Assembly (NCBI GenBank): GCA_018336035.1
Contig: JAGXRD010000034.1
Location: 1 to 41,083 of the forward strand
DNA from: Alphaproteobacteria bacterium
GTDB taxonomy: Bacteria; Pseudomonadota; Alphaproteobacteria; Ferrovibrionales; Ferrovibrionaceae
Reading direction: 5' to 3'
DNA length: 41,083 bases
The position numbers and the translations under genes were made by a program. Shown piece after piece: positions 26,865 to 35,855 of this stretch. Each line of letters starts with the position of its first letter. Within the stretch, counting starts at the first letter, position 1. The notes under the pieces are model-generated. The model ran no database searches and was not told where the DNA came from. It worked only from the letters and a program-made list of their open reading frames with translations.

Positions 26865-28076
26865 ATGAAAAGCTTGAAACGGATTGTCGCCATGGCGGCA
26901 ATCGCGGCGGGCTGTTTAAGCCTTGCCGCTTCACCCGCCAAGGCGCAGTCCGGGGCGCAGGGCTCGCCGGTCCGCGTCGGCAGCACGCTGGCGCTGACCG
27001 GTCCGCTCTCGGCCACCGCGCTGGTCCATAAGCTGGTCGGCGAGATCTATGTCGAAGACCTGAACAGCCGTGGCGGCCTGCTCGGCCGTAAGGTCGAATG
27101 GATCGTCAAGGACGACCAGTCCAAGCCGGATGTGGCGCGCACGCTCTATGAGCAGCTCGTCACCTCCGATAAGGTCGACCTGCTGATGGGGCCGTATGCC
27201 ACCGGCGCGATCCTGTCGGCCATCGGCGTGGCACAGCGTTACAACAAGATGCTGATCCACCACACCATGGGCGTGCCGTCGCTGGCGAAGTACGACATGC
27301 ACTTCCCGGCCTGGTCGCTCGGCCCCGATCCGGGCACGACGGTTCCCAACACGCTGTTCGATGCACTCGCAGCTTCGCCGAAGCCGCCGAAGACCATCGC
27401 CATCGTCACCTCGAAGTTCCCCTCGCTGCATTTCCTCAGCCTGGGTGCGCGTGAAGTGGCCAAGAAGCGTGGCCTGCAGGAAGTGCTGTTCCTTGAGTGG
27501 GAATTTGGCAACCGCGACTTCGGGCCTATTGCGGCCCGCGTGAAGGACGCCAAGCCCGATCTCGTCTTCGTCGGCGATATCGGCCTGGAAGGCAACATGC
27601 TGCTCGAGGCGATGAAAAAGCTCGATTACGAGCCGCCGCTGCATTTCCATCTCTACCCGGCTCCGGGTCCGATGGCGACGGCACCGGAAACCAAGAACGC
27701 GCTCTCGGTCACCATCTTCGAAGAGCATGCGCCGTTCACCAATGATCCGGTGGCTGCGAAGTTCGTGAAGACCTACAACGAGCGGGCCAAGGCCGCCGGC
27801 TTCCCCTACACCAAGGTGGAAGTGCAGGCAGCCGCGAGCTTCACCGCCTGGCAGCTGCTGGAAGCCGCTGCGACTGCCACCAAGAGCCTGGATGACAAGA
27901 AGATGGCTGAATGGCTCAAGGCCAACCAGGTCAAGACCATCCAGGGCACGCTGCGCTTCGACAAGGGGAACAACTTCGGTGACGACCTGATGCGCATCAA
28001 GCAGGTGCAGAACGGCAACTGGGTCACGGTCTGGCCCAAGGAATGGGCCGCTCCGGGCGCCATGCTCAAGCAGTAA
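26865..28076 (+). CDS. Liv-type ABC transporter periplasmic substrate-binding protein
   Basis: 403-residue type I periplasmic receptor (HAAT family). Signal peptide MKSLKRIVAMAAIAAGC...PAKA cut near residue 28, then VRVGSTLALTGPLSATA, the usual ligand-lobe start, DDQSKPDVARTLYEQLV and MGPYATGAILS. GGAGGA precedes the ATG. Followed by the permease and ATPase genes. In catabolic operons such receptors often bind aromatic acids or other small acids, which fits the upstream dioxygenase. Confidence 0.93.
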   Translation: MKSLKRIVAMAAIAAGCLSLAASPAKAQSGAQGSPVRVGSTLALTGPLSATALVHKLVGEIYVEDLNSRGGLLGRKVEWIVKDDQSKPDVARTLYEQLVTSDKVDLLMGPYATGAILSAIGVAQRYNKMLIHHTMGVPSLAKYDMHFPAWSLGPDPGTTVPNTLFDALAASPKPPKTIAIVTSKFPSLHFLSLGAREVAKKRGLQEVLFLEWEFGNRDFGPIAARVKDAKPDLVFVGDIGLEGNMLLEAMKKLDYEPPLHFHLYPAPGPMATAPETKNALSVTIFEEHAPFTNDPVAAKFVKTYNERAKAAGFPYTKVEVQAAASFTAWQLLEAAATATKSLDDKKMAEWLKANQVKTIQGTLRFDKGNNFGDDLMRIKQVQNGNWVTVWPKEWAAPGAMLKQ

Positions 28077-28097
28077 TCGTAAGCGAGTAAAATCCTG

Positions 28098-28955
28098 ATG
28101 ACTCTCCCAAGCCTGAACCTTCTGCTGCAATCCATTCTGTCCGGCATCTTCATCGGCGGGATGTACAGTATGATCGGTCTGGGCTTGGGATTGTCCTGGG
28201 GCCTGCTGCGCCAGATCAACCTGGCGCATTTCGGCTTCGTCTTTCTCTCGGCCTATCTCAGCTACCACATGGTGTCGGTCTGGGGCATCGATCCGCTGCT
28301 CACGCTGCTGATCCTGCCGCCATTCTTCTTCGCCATCGGCGTGGCGCAGCAATGGCTGCTGTCGCGCTTCAAGATTTCGCCCTTCAACTCGCTGCTCGTC
28401 ACCTTCGGCTTCACGGTGATGATCGAAAGCCTGATCCAGTATGTCTGGACCGCCGACTTCCGCAAATTGCAGTCGGTCTATGGCGAGGAAAAGTTCAAGA
28501 TCGGTGGCCTATTCGTGCCGGTGCCTGAACTGTTGACCTTGTTGCTCGCCATCCTGTTTGCCTTCGGCGTCTGGGCGGCGATGCGCTTCACCGATATCGG
28601 CAAGGCGATGCGCGCCATGGCCGAGGATGGACCGATCGCGGCTGCCTTCGGCATCAACCAGCGCTGGCTGTCGCTGATGCTGTCGGGCACCTGCGTCGCC
28701 CTGGCCTCCATCGCCGGCGTCTGTTTCGCGCTGACCTTCACACTCACGCCGACGCAGATTTTCTCCTGGGTCGGTGTCGTCTTTGCCGTCGTCATGCTGG
28801 GCGGACTGGGCAGCGCATTGGGCCCGCTGGTGGCCGGCATCATCATCGGGGTCAGCGAGGCCATCGCCATGGCGATCTTCGCACCCTCCTGGGCGCCCAT
28901 CGTATCCTTCTCGCTGCTGATCCTCATGCTGCTGTTCCGTCCGGGGAAGGCCTGA
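28098..28955 (+). CDS. Liv-type ABC transporter permease (LivH-like)
   Basis: 285 residues with about eight hydrophobic segments. MYSMIGLGLGLSWGLLRQINLAHFGFVF and GGLGSALGPLVAGIIIGVSEA are LivH-family hallmarks. It overlaps nothing, starting 21 bases after the receptor gene and ending two bases before the next. Forms the translocation pore with the permease half of the fusion protein downstream. Confidence 0.93.
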   Translation: MTLPSLNLLLQSILSGIFIGGMYSMIGLGLGLSWGLLRQINLAHFGFVFLSAYLSYHMVSVWGIDPLLTLLILPPFFFAIGVAQQWLLSRFKISPFNSLLVTFGFTVMIESLIQYVWTADFRKLQSVYGEEKFKIGGLFVPVPELLTLLLAILFAFGVWAAMRFTDIGKAMRAMAEDGPIAAAFGINQRWLSLMLSGTCVALASIAGVCFALTFTLTPTQIFSWVGVVFAVVMLGGLGSALGPLVAGIIIGVSEAIAMAIFAPSWAPIVSFSLLILMLLFRPGKA

Positions 28956-28957
28956 TC

Positions 28958-30724
28958 ATGAACAAGGCCATTGTCTCCGGCATTCTCGCGGCCGGCATCG
29001 CTTTTGCGGCTCTGCCCTGGCTCGGTGCGCCGGCCTTTTGGGAATCCTTCCTCTACCTGCTGTTCCACTGGATCATCCTCGCGGTGTCGTGGAACATCCT
29101 GTCGGGCTATACCGGCTATTTCTCCTTTGGCCATGGCGCCTTTTTCGGTGCCGGCATTTACGGCACGGCCTATCTGGCTGGCACCATCGGCTGGCCTTTC
29201 CTCGCCACGCTGCCCGCCGCAGTGTTTGTCGCGGCAGCGCTCGGCGTGGCGCTGGGCGCCGTCGTGTTCCGTGTCGCCAGCGTGCGCGGCGAGCTGTTTG
29301 CGCTGCTCACACTCGCCGTCACCTTCGTGCTGGCCACCATCATCCTGAACACCAAGATCGATGGCGGCCCCGGCATTTACCTGCTCGGCGTCGATATCCC
29401 CAAGCTCGGCCCGTCACCATCGGCTTCGCTTTACATGCTGGGCCTGGTCAGCGCGGTGGCTACGCTGCTGATCTCCTACTGGATCTATGCCTCCAAATTC
29501 GGCTCGGGACTCTTCGCCATCCACGACGACGAAGACGTCGCCGAGGTGATGGGCGTGCCGACCTATCGCTTCAAGCTCTATGCGCTGGCGATCTCCTGCG
29601 GTCTCGCCGGTCTGGCCGGTGGCATCCATGCGGTGTTCATCTCCTATGTCACCGTCTCGGAAACCTTCTCGATCACGGTGCCGCTGTCGGTGGTGCTGAT
29701 GAGCATCCTGGGCGGCAGCCGGCACTGGATCGGGCCCGCGGTGGGTGCTGTCTTCATCACCTGCCTGCTGTATTTCTTCACCTCGGGCGATTACGCCGTG
29801 TTCGGCCGCGCCATGGTCGGCCTGATCCTGGTGGTGGTGATCCTGTTCATGCCGACCGGCGTGCTGGGCGTCTTCACCAACTGGCGCCATGCCCGGCGCA
29901 AGCAGCAGGTTATGGTCGAGCCACCTCCCGCGCATGAGGGCGTGGAAGGGCAGGCGGCGCCGGTGGTACGGCTGGCCGCCAAGCCGGTGATCTCGGGTGA
30001 GGTGCTGCTGCAGGTGCGCGGCCTGACCAAAGCCTTCGGTGGCATGAAAGCGCTCAACGATGTGACGCTGGAAGTCCGCAAGGGCGAGATCCTTGGCCTG
30101 ATCGGGCCGAACGGCTCGGGTAAATCCACCTTCATCAACGTAGTCAGCGGGCATTTCAAATCGACCGCTGGCGAGATCGTCTTTGACGGCAAAGATCTGA
30201 CCGGGATGGACGCGCATCGTTTCGCCCAGGCCGGTATCGCGCGCACCTACCAGATCCCGCGCCCCTTCGGCCAGATGACCGTGCTGGAGAACGTTGCCAT
30301 GGTCGGCATGTTCGGCGGCGAGGGTATGAGCCGTGCCGAGGCGACCAGGCAGGCCGAGGAATTCATCGCCTTCGCAGGCCTGTCGCATCGGGCGCATGTG
30401 CTGCCGGAAGATCTCAACCTGCATCAGCGCAAGTTCCTGGAACTAGCGCGTGCGCTGGCGGCGCGGCCCAAGCTGCTGATGCTGGACGAGGTGCTGTCGG
30501 GCCTGACGCCGAGCGAAATCAACGAAGCCATTGAAATGATCCAGCGCATTCGTGATCGTGGCACGACGATCATCTTCGTCGAGCATGTGATGCGTGCGGT
30601 GATGGCGCTGACCGACCGGATCGTGGTGCTGAATTACGGCAGCATGATCGCCCAGGGCAATGCGGTAGATGTGATGAACGACGACCAGGTCAAAGCGGCC
30701 TATCTGGGGAAAGCCCATGCTTGA
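28958..30724 (+). CDS. Fused Liv-type permease (LivM-like) and ATPase (LivG-like)
   Basis: 588-residue fusion. Residues 1 to about 320 are the LivM-type permease (ILSGYTGYFSFGHGAFFGAG, GLAGGIHAVFIS, GGSRHWIGPAVGA). After a linker rich in Pro/Ala (about 320-345), the LivG-type ABC domain starts (VRGLTKAFGGMKALNDVTL). Walker A GPNGSGKS is at about 383 and Walker B LLMLDEVLSGL follows; EHVMRAVMALTDRI contains the switch His. The ABC signature is degenerate: NLHQRKFLELARAL instead of LSGGQ. No frameshift or internal start with a good ribosome site was noticed. The last bases overlap the next gene. Confidence 0.93.
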   Translation: MNKAIVSGILAAGIAFAALPWLGAPAFWESFLYLLFHWIILAVSWNILSGYTGYFSFGHGAFFGAGIYGTAYLAGTIGWPFLATLPAAVFVAAALGVALGAVVFRVASVRGELFALLTLAVTFVLATIILNTKIDGGPGIYLLGVDIPKLGPSPSASLYMLGLVSAVATLLISYWIYASKFGSGLFAIHDDEDVAEVMGVPTYRFKLYALAISCGLAGLAGGIHAVFISYVTVSETFSITVPLSVVLMSILGGSRHWIGPAVGAVFITCLLYFFTSGDYAVFGRAMVGLILVVVILFMPTGVLGVFTNWRHARRKQQVMVEPPPAHEGVEGQAAPVVRLAAKPVISGEVLLQVRGLTKAFGGMKALNDVTLEVRKGEILGLIGPNGSGKSTFINVVSGHFKSTAGEIVFDGKDLTGMDAHRFAQAGIARTYQIPRPFGQMTVLENVAMVGMFGGEGMSRAEATRQAEEFIAFAGLSHRAHVLPEDLNLHQRKFLELARALAARPKLLMLDEVLSGLTPSEINEAIEMIQRIRDRGTTIIFVEHVMRAVMALTDRIVVLNYGSMIAQGNAVDVMNDDQVKAAYLGKAHA

Positions 30725-31424
30725 GGTCAGCAACCTGAAAGTCGCCTATGGTGCCGCACCGGCGCTGTGGGATGTCAGCATCAAGGTGCAGACCGGCGAA
30801 CTGGTCTGCGTTGTCGGCCCCAACGGTGCCGGCAAGACCACGCTGATCAACACGCTGGCCGGCCTGAACCGCGCCTCGCAGGGCAGCATCGTATTCCATG
30901 GCAGCGACGTGACGCGGATCGCGCCGCATAAATTCTGCCAGGCCGGCATCGCCATTGTGCCGGAAAGCCGCCGGCTGTTCGCCGGCATGACGGTGCTGGA
31001 GAATTTGGAACTCGGCAGCTACCTGCCCGAGGCCAAGGCGAAGCGTAAGGAGACGCTGGAGCAGGTCTGCGAGCTGTTTCCCGCCGTGCGCCAGAAGCTG
31101 CCGATGCCGGCCGGTTCATTATCCGGTGGCCAGCAGCAGATGGTCGCCATCGGCCGCGCGCTGATGGCGCGACCGCGCCTGCTGCTGCTCGATGAGCCCT
31201 CGCTCGGTCTGGCGCCGTCCATCGTCATGGACATGTTTGATGCGATCCGCCGTATCAATGCCGATGGACTGTCGGTGCTGCTGGTCGAGCAGAATGTCAG
31301 CATGGCGATGGAAATCGCCAAACGGGTCTATGTGCTGGAAGAGGGCCGCATCGTGATGGAAGGCCCAGCCGACGACCTGATGCGCCGGCCTGAAATCCGC
31401 AAGGCCTATCTCGGCCTCGACTAA
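30717..31424 (+). CDS. Liv-type ABC transporter ATPase (LivF-like)
   Basis: 235-residue nucleotide-binding subunit with Walker A GPNGAGKTT (about 34-42), Q-loop, canonical signature SLSGGQQQM, Walker B RLLLLDEPSLGL and switch His region VEQN. It begins 8 bases inside the upstream gene (ATG within the fusion's 3' end), so coupling is likely. It should pair with the signature-degenerate ATPase half of the fusion, giving one canonical and one atypical catalytic site. Last gene of the operon; its stop lies seven bases from the convergent reductase. Confidence 0.94.
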   Translation: MLEVSNLKVAYGAAPALWDVSIKVQTGELVCVVGPNGAGKTTLINTLAGLNRASQGSIVFHGSDVTRIAPHKFCQAGIAIVPESRRLFAGMTVLENLELGSYLPEAKAKRKETLEQVCELFPAVRQKLPMPAGSLSGGQQQMVAIGRALMARPRLLLLDEPSLGLAPSIVMDMFDAIRRINADGLSVLLVEQNVSMAMEIAKRVYVLEEGRIVMEGPADDLMRRPEIRKAYLGLD

Positions 31425-31431
31425 CGCGACC

Positions 31432-32277
31432 TCAGATCATCTCCAACGGCTGCGCGCGCTTCGGCGGCGGAAATAGCCGGTCGAGTGCCGCAAGGTCTTC
31501 AGGCCCGAGTTTCAGATTCAGCGCGGCATGGTTGTCGCGCACATGCTGCTCGGCGGTGGCTTTTGGAATCGAGATCACGTTCTCCTGTCGCAGCAGCCAG
31601 GCCAGCGCCACCTGCGCCGGCGTGGCACTGAGCCGCGCCGCAATCTCCTTTAAACCTTTATGCCCGGCCAGCCGGCCTTGTTCGATGGGCGAATAGGCCA
31701 TGATCGGCTGCTGCTGCTGGCGCTGCCAGGGCAGCAAATCGAATTCGATGCCGCGCCGGGTCAGGTTATAAAGCACCTGATTGGTGGCGCAGGACTTGCC
31801 GCGCGGGTCGCGCATCAGTTCCTGCATGTCATTGATGTCGAGATTGCTGACGCCCCAATGGCGAATCTTGCCGGCCTGCTGCAATTCCTCGAAGGCGTCC
31901 AGTGTTTCCGACAGCGGCGGGCTGCCGCGCCAGTGCAGCAGGTAGAGATCGATGCGATCAGTACGCAGACGCTTCAGGCTGCGCTCACAGGCCGCCAAGG
32001 TGCCCTTGCGGCTGGAATTGCTCGGCAGCACCTTGCTGACCAGGAAGAGGCCGTCGCGCCGGCCGGCGATGGCTTCGGCCGTCAGTTCCTCGGCCCCGCC
32101 GCTGGCATACATCTCGGCGGTATCGATCAGCGACATGCCCAGGTCGATGCCCAGTCGCAGCGCCGCGATCTCAGCCTTGCGCAAAGCCGGCTTCTCGGCC
32201 ATCTGCCAGGTGCCCTGGCCCAGGCGCGGCACGGTCTCGCCATTCGGCAGGCGAACAGTCGGCATGGCAGCAGTCAT
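31432..32277 (-). CDS. Aldo/keto reductase
   Basis: NADPH-dependent AKR of 281 residues. The catalytic tetrad Asp52, Tyr57, Lys82, His115 is intact (LIDTAEMY, LVSKVL, YLLHW). PIMAYSPIEQG and IPKATAEQH are the cofactor motifs near the C-terminus. Closest in style to AKR5-like diketogluconate/methylglyoxal reductases and YeaE. Convergent with the Liv operon. Monocistronic as far as visible. Confidence 0.93.
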   Translation of the reverse strand: MTAAMPTVRLPNGETVPRLGQGTWQMAEKPALRKAEIAALRLGIDLGMSLIDTAEMYASGGAEELTAEAIAGRRDGLFLVSKVLPSNSSRKGTLAACERSLKRLRTDRIDLYLLHWRGSPPLSETLDAFEELQQAGKIRHWGVSNLDINDMQELMRDPRGKSCATNQVLYNLTRRGIEFDLLPWQRQQQQPIMAYSPIEQGRLAGHKGLKEIAARLSATPAQVALAWLLRQENVISIPKATAEQHVRDNHAALNLKLGPEDLAALDRLFPPPKRAQPLEMI

Positions 32278-32327
32278 GAGACCTCCGGCGAAGAAGACCT
32301 CAGATTAGCGGGATTGCACGGCTGTGG

Positions 32328-33104
32328 CTATTGGACGCCGCCTGACTCGGTCGCCACCGCCGATGTCATGGTCAGGTGATGCACCAGCCCGATGCTGTCG
32401 ACGGTCAGCTGGCGCACATCCTGGAACAGCACGGCCAGTTGCAAACTGGTAATGAAGGCTGCGCAATAGAAGGAGGTGGCATGCGCCTTTTCCCAGCGCA
32501 GTAATGGTTGCGCCAGTAGCCGTGGCCTCAGGAGCAGGAAGGCCGCCTGCATGATGATCATGCCAAGTACGGCACCGGCGATAATATCGGTAGCGTAATG
32601 ATAGCCGAGGAAGACGCGCGGCAGGCAGATGCCGATGCCGGCCCAAAGTATGGCGAAGACACCCAGCGTGCGATGGAGGCGCCAGACGGCCAGCGCGAGC
32701 GCGAAGAACAGCACGGCATGATCGCTGGGGAAGGAGCTCCAGCCATCCAGTGTATCGGGATTGACCACGGTAGGCGGCGTCAGGTTCAGCGTATCGCTAT
32801 GCAGCGGCCGTTCCCGGAACGGCAGCATCAGCTGCAGCAGGCGCGCCACCGCGATGGCGATGATCGCGCCGGCCAGCGCGGTCAGGATGGTCTGGCGGCG
32901 CTCGGTGTTGGCGTCGTCGCGCTTGAACCACAGCCACCAGAAGAAGGCCATGAACAGGTCGCCTTTCAACATGGCGGAATCGGCAAGGTTGTAGACGAAG
33001 CGATCGAGTGCCGGTGTGTGGCCGGCGTAGCTGTTGAGCCACAGGCTGACAGCGTGATCCCAGCTGATGACGGGAACGAGGAGCGCGGCAAGATCGGACT
33101 GCAT
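32328..33104 (-). CDS. PAP2-family membrane phosphatase
   Basis: 258-residue integral-membrane acid phosphatase of the PAP2/lipid phosphatase family, probably acting on undecaprenyl diphosphate or phosphatidate. Three motifs are seen: FRERPLH (motif 1, its usual upstream Lys not evident), SSFPSDHAV (motif 2) and RVFLGYHYATDIIAG (motif 3). Several hydrophobic segments surround them. A long C-terminal tail follows. ATG 33104 is at the end of the frame. Separate from both neighbours. Confidence 0.9.
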   Translation of the reverse strand: MQSDLAALLVPVISWDHAVSLWLNSYAGHTPALDRFVYNLADSAMLKGDLFMAFFWWLWFKRDDANTERRQTILTALAGAIIAIAVARLLQLMLPFRERPLHSDTLNLTPPTVVNPDTLDGWSSFPSDHAVLFFALALAVWRLHRTLGVFAILWAGIGICLPRVFLGYHYATDIIAGAVLGMIIMQAAFLLLRPRLLAQPLLRWEKAHATSFYCAAFITSLQLAVLFQDVRQLTVDSIGLVHHLTMTSAVATESGGVQ

Positions 33105-33320
33105 GGCGGGTACCGGACTGTAATTTTTCTGACTTCAATGTGTCATGTTTTACGGTCCCGCTGCGATGACCAAACAGTGACCGGCCCCCACAGCAGTTAT
33201 GGCTAACGGGAATTAATCCTTGCTTTGTAATTTGTTACGCTGCATTGCACGGCGCAGATTGCTGCTTCGCCTTCATCTCGAACGCGCTAGACCTTGGCCG
33301 TTCCGCAGAGGAGAGCAGCC
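33105..33320. promoter_or_regulatory. Divergent intergenic region, PAP2 gene / flgD
   Basis: 216 bases with no gene seen. TTGCT at 33218-33222 follows GGGAATTAATCC, but the spacing from any GG is 11 or 12, not the 10 needed for sigma-54. No flagellar sigma-28 site was recognised. Promoters for both neighbours must lie here. Confidence 0.25.
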
Positions 33321-34049
33321 ATGGTCACCGGCGTCAGCAACGTCAACACAACCCAAGCTTCAGCCGCGAACACTGCCGCCAGTGCGCTGGCCGGCAATTT
33401 CGAGATGTTCCTGCAGCTGCTGACCACGCAGCTGAAAAACCAGGATCCGACCTCGCCGATGGACCCGAGCGAATTCACCCAGCAGCTGGTGCAGTTCAGC
33501 CAGGTCGAACAGCAGATCAACATCAACAGGAATCTTGAATCGATGATGGCCATGCTGCAGAGCCAGCAGGCCAGCGCCAATCTGAACTACATCGGCAAGG
33601 TGGTCGATTTCGAAAGCCCGGATGTCGAGCTTGTTGAGGGCGGATCGGCTTTCTGGACCTATAACCTGCCGTCGGGCACCGAGACGGTCGAATTCAAGAT
33701 CGTCGACGAGGATGGCAAGGTGGTGCGCAGCGGCAGCATGCCGGCCAAGGACGTCGTGATGGGCCCCAACGGGCGTACCGAAGTGGCCTGGGACGGTACC
33801 GATGCCGAGGGCGACGACTGCGATCCCGGGACCTATACGCTGGAGATCACTGCCAAGGATTCCGCAGGCAAGGTGATCGATGGCGCCAATGTCAACGGCC
33901 GCGGCTATGTGCAGTCGGTCGAGGTGATTGACGGCGTGCAGTATCTGATCGCCTCAGGCACCAAGGTTCCGCCCGAGGACGTGGTCGGTGCTTTCGATCC
34001 TGGAGTGATTCCCGATCCCGAAGATCCGGAAGAAGAGGAGGCGGCATAA
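33321..34049 (+). CDS. flgD: Flagellar hook-cap assembly protein FlgD
   Basis: 242-residue scaffold that caps the growing hook. ATG 33321 with GAGGAGAG upstream. NFEMFLQLLTTQLKNQDPTSPMDPSEFTQQLVQFSQVEQQ is the conserved FlgD N-terminal domain (first about 85 residues), then an Ig-like FlgD domain (FKIVDEDGKVVRSGSMPA ... GTYTLEI). The C-terminal tail is acidic (PDPEDPEEEEA) and unusual. It precedes a response regulator gene and other hook genes. Confidence 0.95.
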   Translation: MVTGVSNVNTTQASAANTAASALAGNFEMFLQLLTTQLKNQDPTSPMDPSEFTQQLVQFSQVEQQININRNLESMMAMLQSQQASANLNYIGKVVDFESPDVELVEGGSAFWTYNLPSGTETVEFKIVDEDGKVVRSGSMPAKDVVMGPNGRTEVAWDGTDAEGDDCDPGTYTLEITAKDSAGKVIDGANVNGRGYVQSVEVIDGVQYLIASGTKVPPEDVVGAFDPGVIPDPEDPEEEEAA

Positions 34050-34182
34050 GTGCCTAGCTTCTACGCAGCTCTTGGTAAACGCGCATTAACAGCACTGCGT
34101 TACAAACTCTTGCTTTCACAAGACAATCTCGGCTGGCATCATGCGCCTGCATGAAAATCTGATTCCCCCAGTGCAGAGTCTG

Positions 34183-34908
34183 ATGTCCCGTACGCCTCAT
34201 ATCCTGATCGTCGATGGCGATCGCGAGATTCGCAATCGCGTGATGCGCTTTCTCGTGGAACATGGTTTCCGCGTCACGCCGGCCGCCGACAGCCGCGGCA
34301 TGTCGCTCGCGCTCAAGACCGGCCGTTTTGACTTGATCGTGCTCGATCTCATGCTGCCCGGCGAAGACGGTGTGCAGCTGTTCCGCCGGCTGCGCCAGCA
34401 GGTGGCGATCCCGATCCTGCTGCTGACCGCATTGTCCGGCGAAGCCGACCGCGTGCTGGGGCTGGAGAATGGCGCCGACGATTATCTGACCAAGCCGTTC
34501 AGCCCGCGCGAGCTGGTCGCCCGTATCAAGGCGGTGCTGCGGCGCAGTGTGGCCACCGTGTCCGATGACGGCGACCGGCCGCAGGGCTATGCCTTCGAGG
34601 GCTGGGTGCTGGAAGTCGCCAAACGCCATCTGCGCGCGCCCGATGGCGGCATCCTGCCGCTGACCTCGGGGGAATTCGACCTGCTGCTGGCCTTTACCGA
34701 GCATCCGCAGCGCGTGCTGAGCCGGGAGCAGCTGCTGGATCTGACCCGCGGCCGGTCCACCGTGCTGTTCGACCGCAGCATCGATGTGCAGGTCAGCCGC
34801 CTGCGCCGCAAGATCGAAGCCGATCCGAATATGCCTGAGTTAATTAAGACAGTGCGCGGCGGCGGCTATATCTTCACGCCGCCGGTGCAGGCGCTCCAGG
34901 CCGCCTAA
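34183..34908 (+). CDS. OmpR-family response regulator (orphan)
   Basis: Two-component regulator of 241 residues: receiver (1-120) with phosphoacceptor Asp55 in IVLDLMLPG, switch Thr in LLTALSG and Lys in LTKPFSP, then an OmpR/PhoB winged helix (PLTSGEFDLLLAFTEH, REQLLDL, VSRLRRKIE, VRGGGYIFT). The acidic pocket reads VDGDREI, where the second usual Asp is Gly12. ATG 34183 gives the usual few residues before the first strand; ATG 34141 would add 14. No histidine kinase is beside it, so it is orphan here. It lies between hook genes; control of motility is plausible but not shown. Confidence 0.85.
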   Translation: MSRTPHILIVDGDREIRNRVMRFLVEHGFRVTPAADSRGMSLALKTGRFDLIVLDLMLPGEDGVQLFRRLRQQVAIPILLLTALSGEADRVLGLENGADDYLTKPFSPRELVARIKAVLRRSVATVSDDGDRPQGYAFEGWVLEVAKRHLRAPDGGILPLTSGEFDLLLAFTEHPQRVLSREQLLDLTRGRSTVLFDRSIDVQVSRLRRKIEADPNMPELIKTVRGGGYIFTPPVQALQAA

Positions 34909-34936
34909 GCATCAGCTTGCGGCCTGGTTCCTTTCC

Positions 34937-35809
34937 TCAGTCCTTCATATTGACAGCCGTGGTCATCATTTCGTTGGCCATCTGGATCACCTGCGAATTC
35001 ATCGAATAGGCCTGCTGCGCCACAATCAGCAGCGTCATCTGGTTGGCGGTATCCACGGTGGAGCCTTCCAGTGAACTGCCCTTGATCGTACCGATGCCGG
35101 CGCGATTGCTGGTCAGCGCCGGATTGCCATAGACGGCAGCGCCTGACTCTGCGGTGACGCGATAGGCGGTGCCGTCGAGGCGATCCAGCTCGTCGGGTTC
35201 GCGGAAATTCGCCAGCACCACCTGGCCCTGCTGCGCCGTGGTCTTGTCGGCGTAATGCACCGTGATTTTGCCACCATCATCGATACTGACATGGCTGAAG
35301 CCGCTGCCGGCGGCGTTGTTGCGGGTATCGATCGTCAGCACTGAGGGGCTGGTGCCTGTGGGACTCGCCGAGGCCATCAGGTAGTAGCCTGCCGAATTGA
35401 CCAGCCGGCCGCTGCTGTCGAGATGGAAGTCGCCCTGGCGCGTGTAATAGGTCTCGCTTTCGAAGCTGGTGGCGACGCCGGTGGCGGGATCTGTGCTGGC
35501 TGGCTTGGCCACCACGAAGAAGCCATTTCCGTCGATGGCAGCGGATGCAGGATTGTCGGGATCGCTCGCGATCTGGCCCTGCTTGCGATTGTTGAAATCG
35601 GCATAGCCGATCACGCCGGCCTGTTTCGTGCTGCCCAGCACCGGGCTGGCGGCGGACTGCATGCCCTGCACCAGATCGCGGAACTGCGTCTCGACCGCCT
35701 TGTAACCGGCGGTGCCGGCATTGGCGACATTGTCTGAGATATTGCTGATCGCCATCGACTGTGCATTCAGCGCCTGCACTGCCATACCCATCACGCCACT
35801 CATCGTCAT
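34937..35809 (-). CDS. Short flagellar hook-basal body protein (FlgE/FlgF/FlgG family)
   Basis: 290 residues. N-terminal rod/hook signature (NISDNVANAGTAGYKAVETQF) and C-terminal motif (EGSTVDTANQMTLLIVAQQAY) match the axial proteins. YYTRQGDF and GYYL are shared with the 446-residue FlgE at 36302, but the central D1/D2 insert is about 150 residues shorter. It is on the opposite strand to the other hook genes and has its own sigma-54 promoter. ATG 35809 has AAAGGAG upstream. A short hook paralogue or FlgF-type rod protein. Which role is unclear. Confidence 0.85.
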   Translation of the reverse strand: MTMSGVMGMAVQALNAQSMAISNISDNVANAGTAGYKAVETQFRDLVQGMQSAASPVLGSTKQAGVIGYADFNNRKQGQIASDPDNPASAAIDGNGFFVVAKPASTDPATGVATSFESETYYTRQGDFHLDSSGRLVNSAGYYLMASASPTGTSPSVLTIDTRNNAAGSGFSHVSIDDGGKITVHYADKTTAQQGQVVLANFREPDELDRLDGTAYRVTAESGAAVYGNPALTSNRAGIGTIKGSSLEGSTVDTANQMTLLIVAQQAYSMNSQVIQMANEMMTTAVNMKD

Positions 35810-35839
35810 CGCTGTGCTCCTTTGTGCTGTCGCTGCAGG

Positions 35840-35855
35840 AGCAAGGCGCGTGCCG
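35840..35855 (-). promoter_or_regulatory. Sigma-54 promoter of the short hook gene
   Basis: On the minus strand CGGCACGCGCCTTGCT has GG and GC exactly 10 bases apart, the -24/-12 geometry of sigma-54. It lies 31 bases before the start codon at 35809. Core bases CGGCACG and TTGCTCC equal those of the flgE promoter. Confidence 0.8.

Noticed and set aside
33200-33225. Sigma-54 promoter of flgD
   Set aside because: GG and GC are 11-12 bases apart instead of 10, so geometry is wrong.
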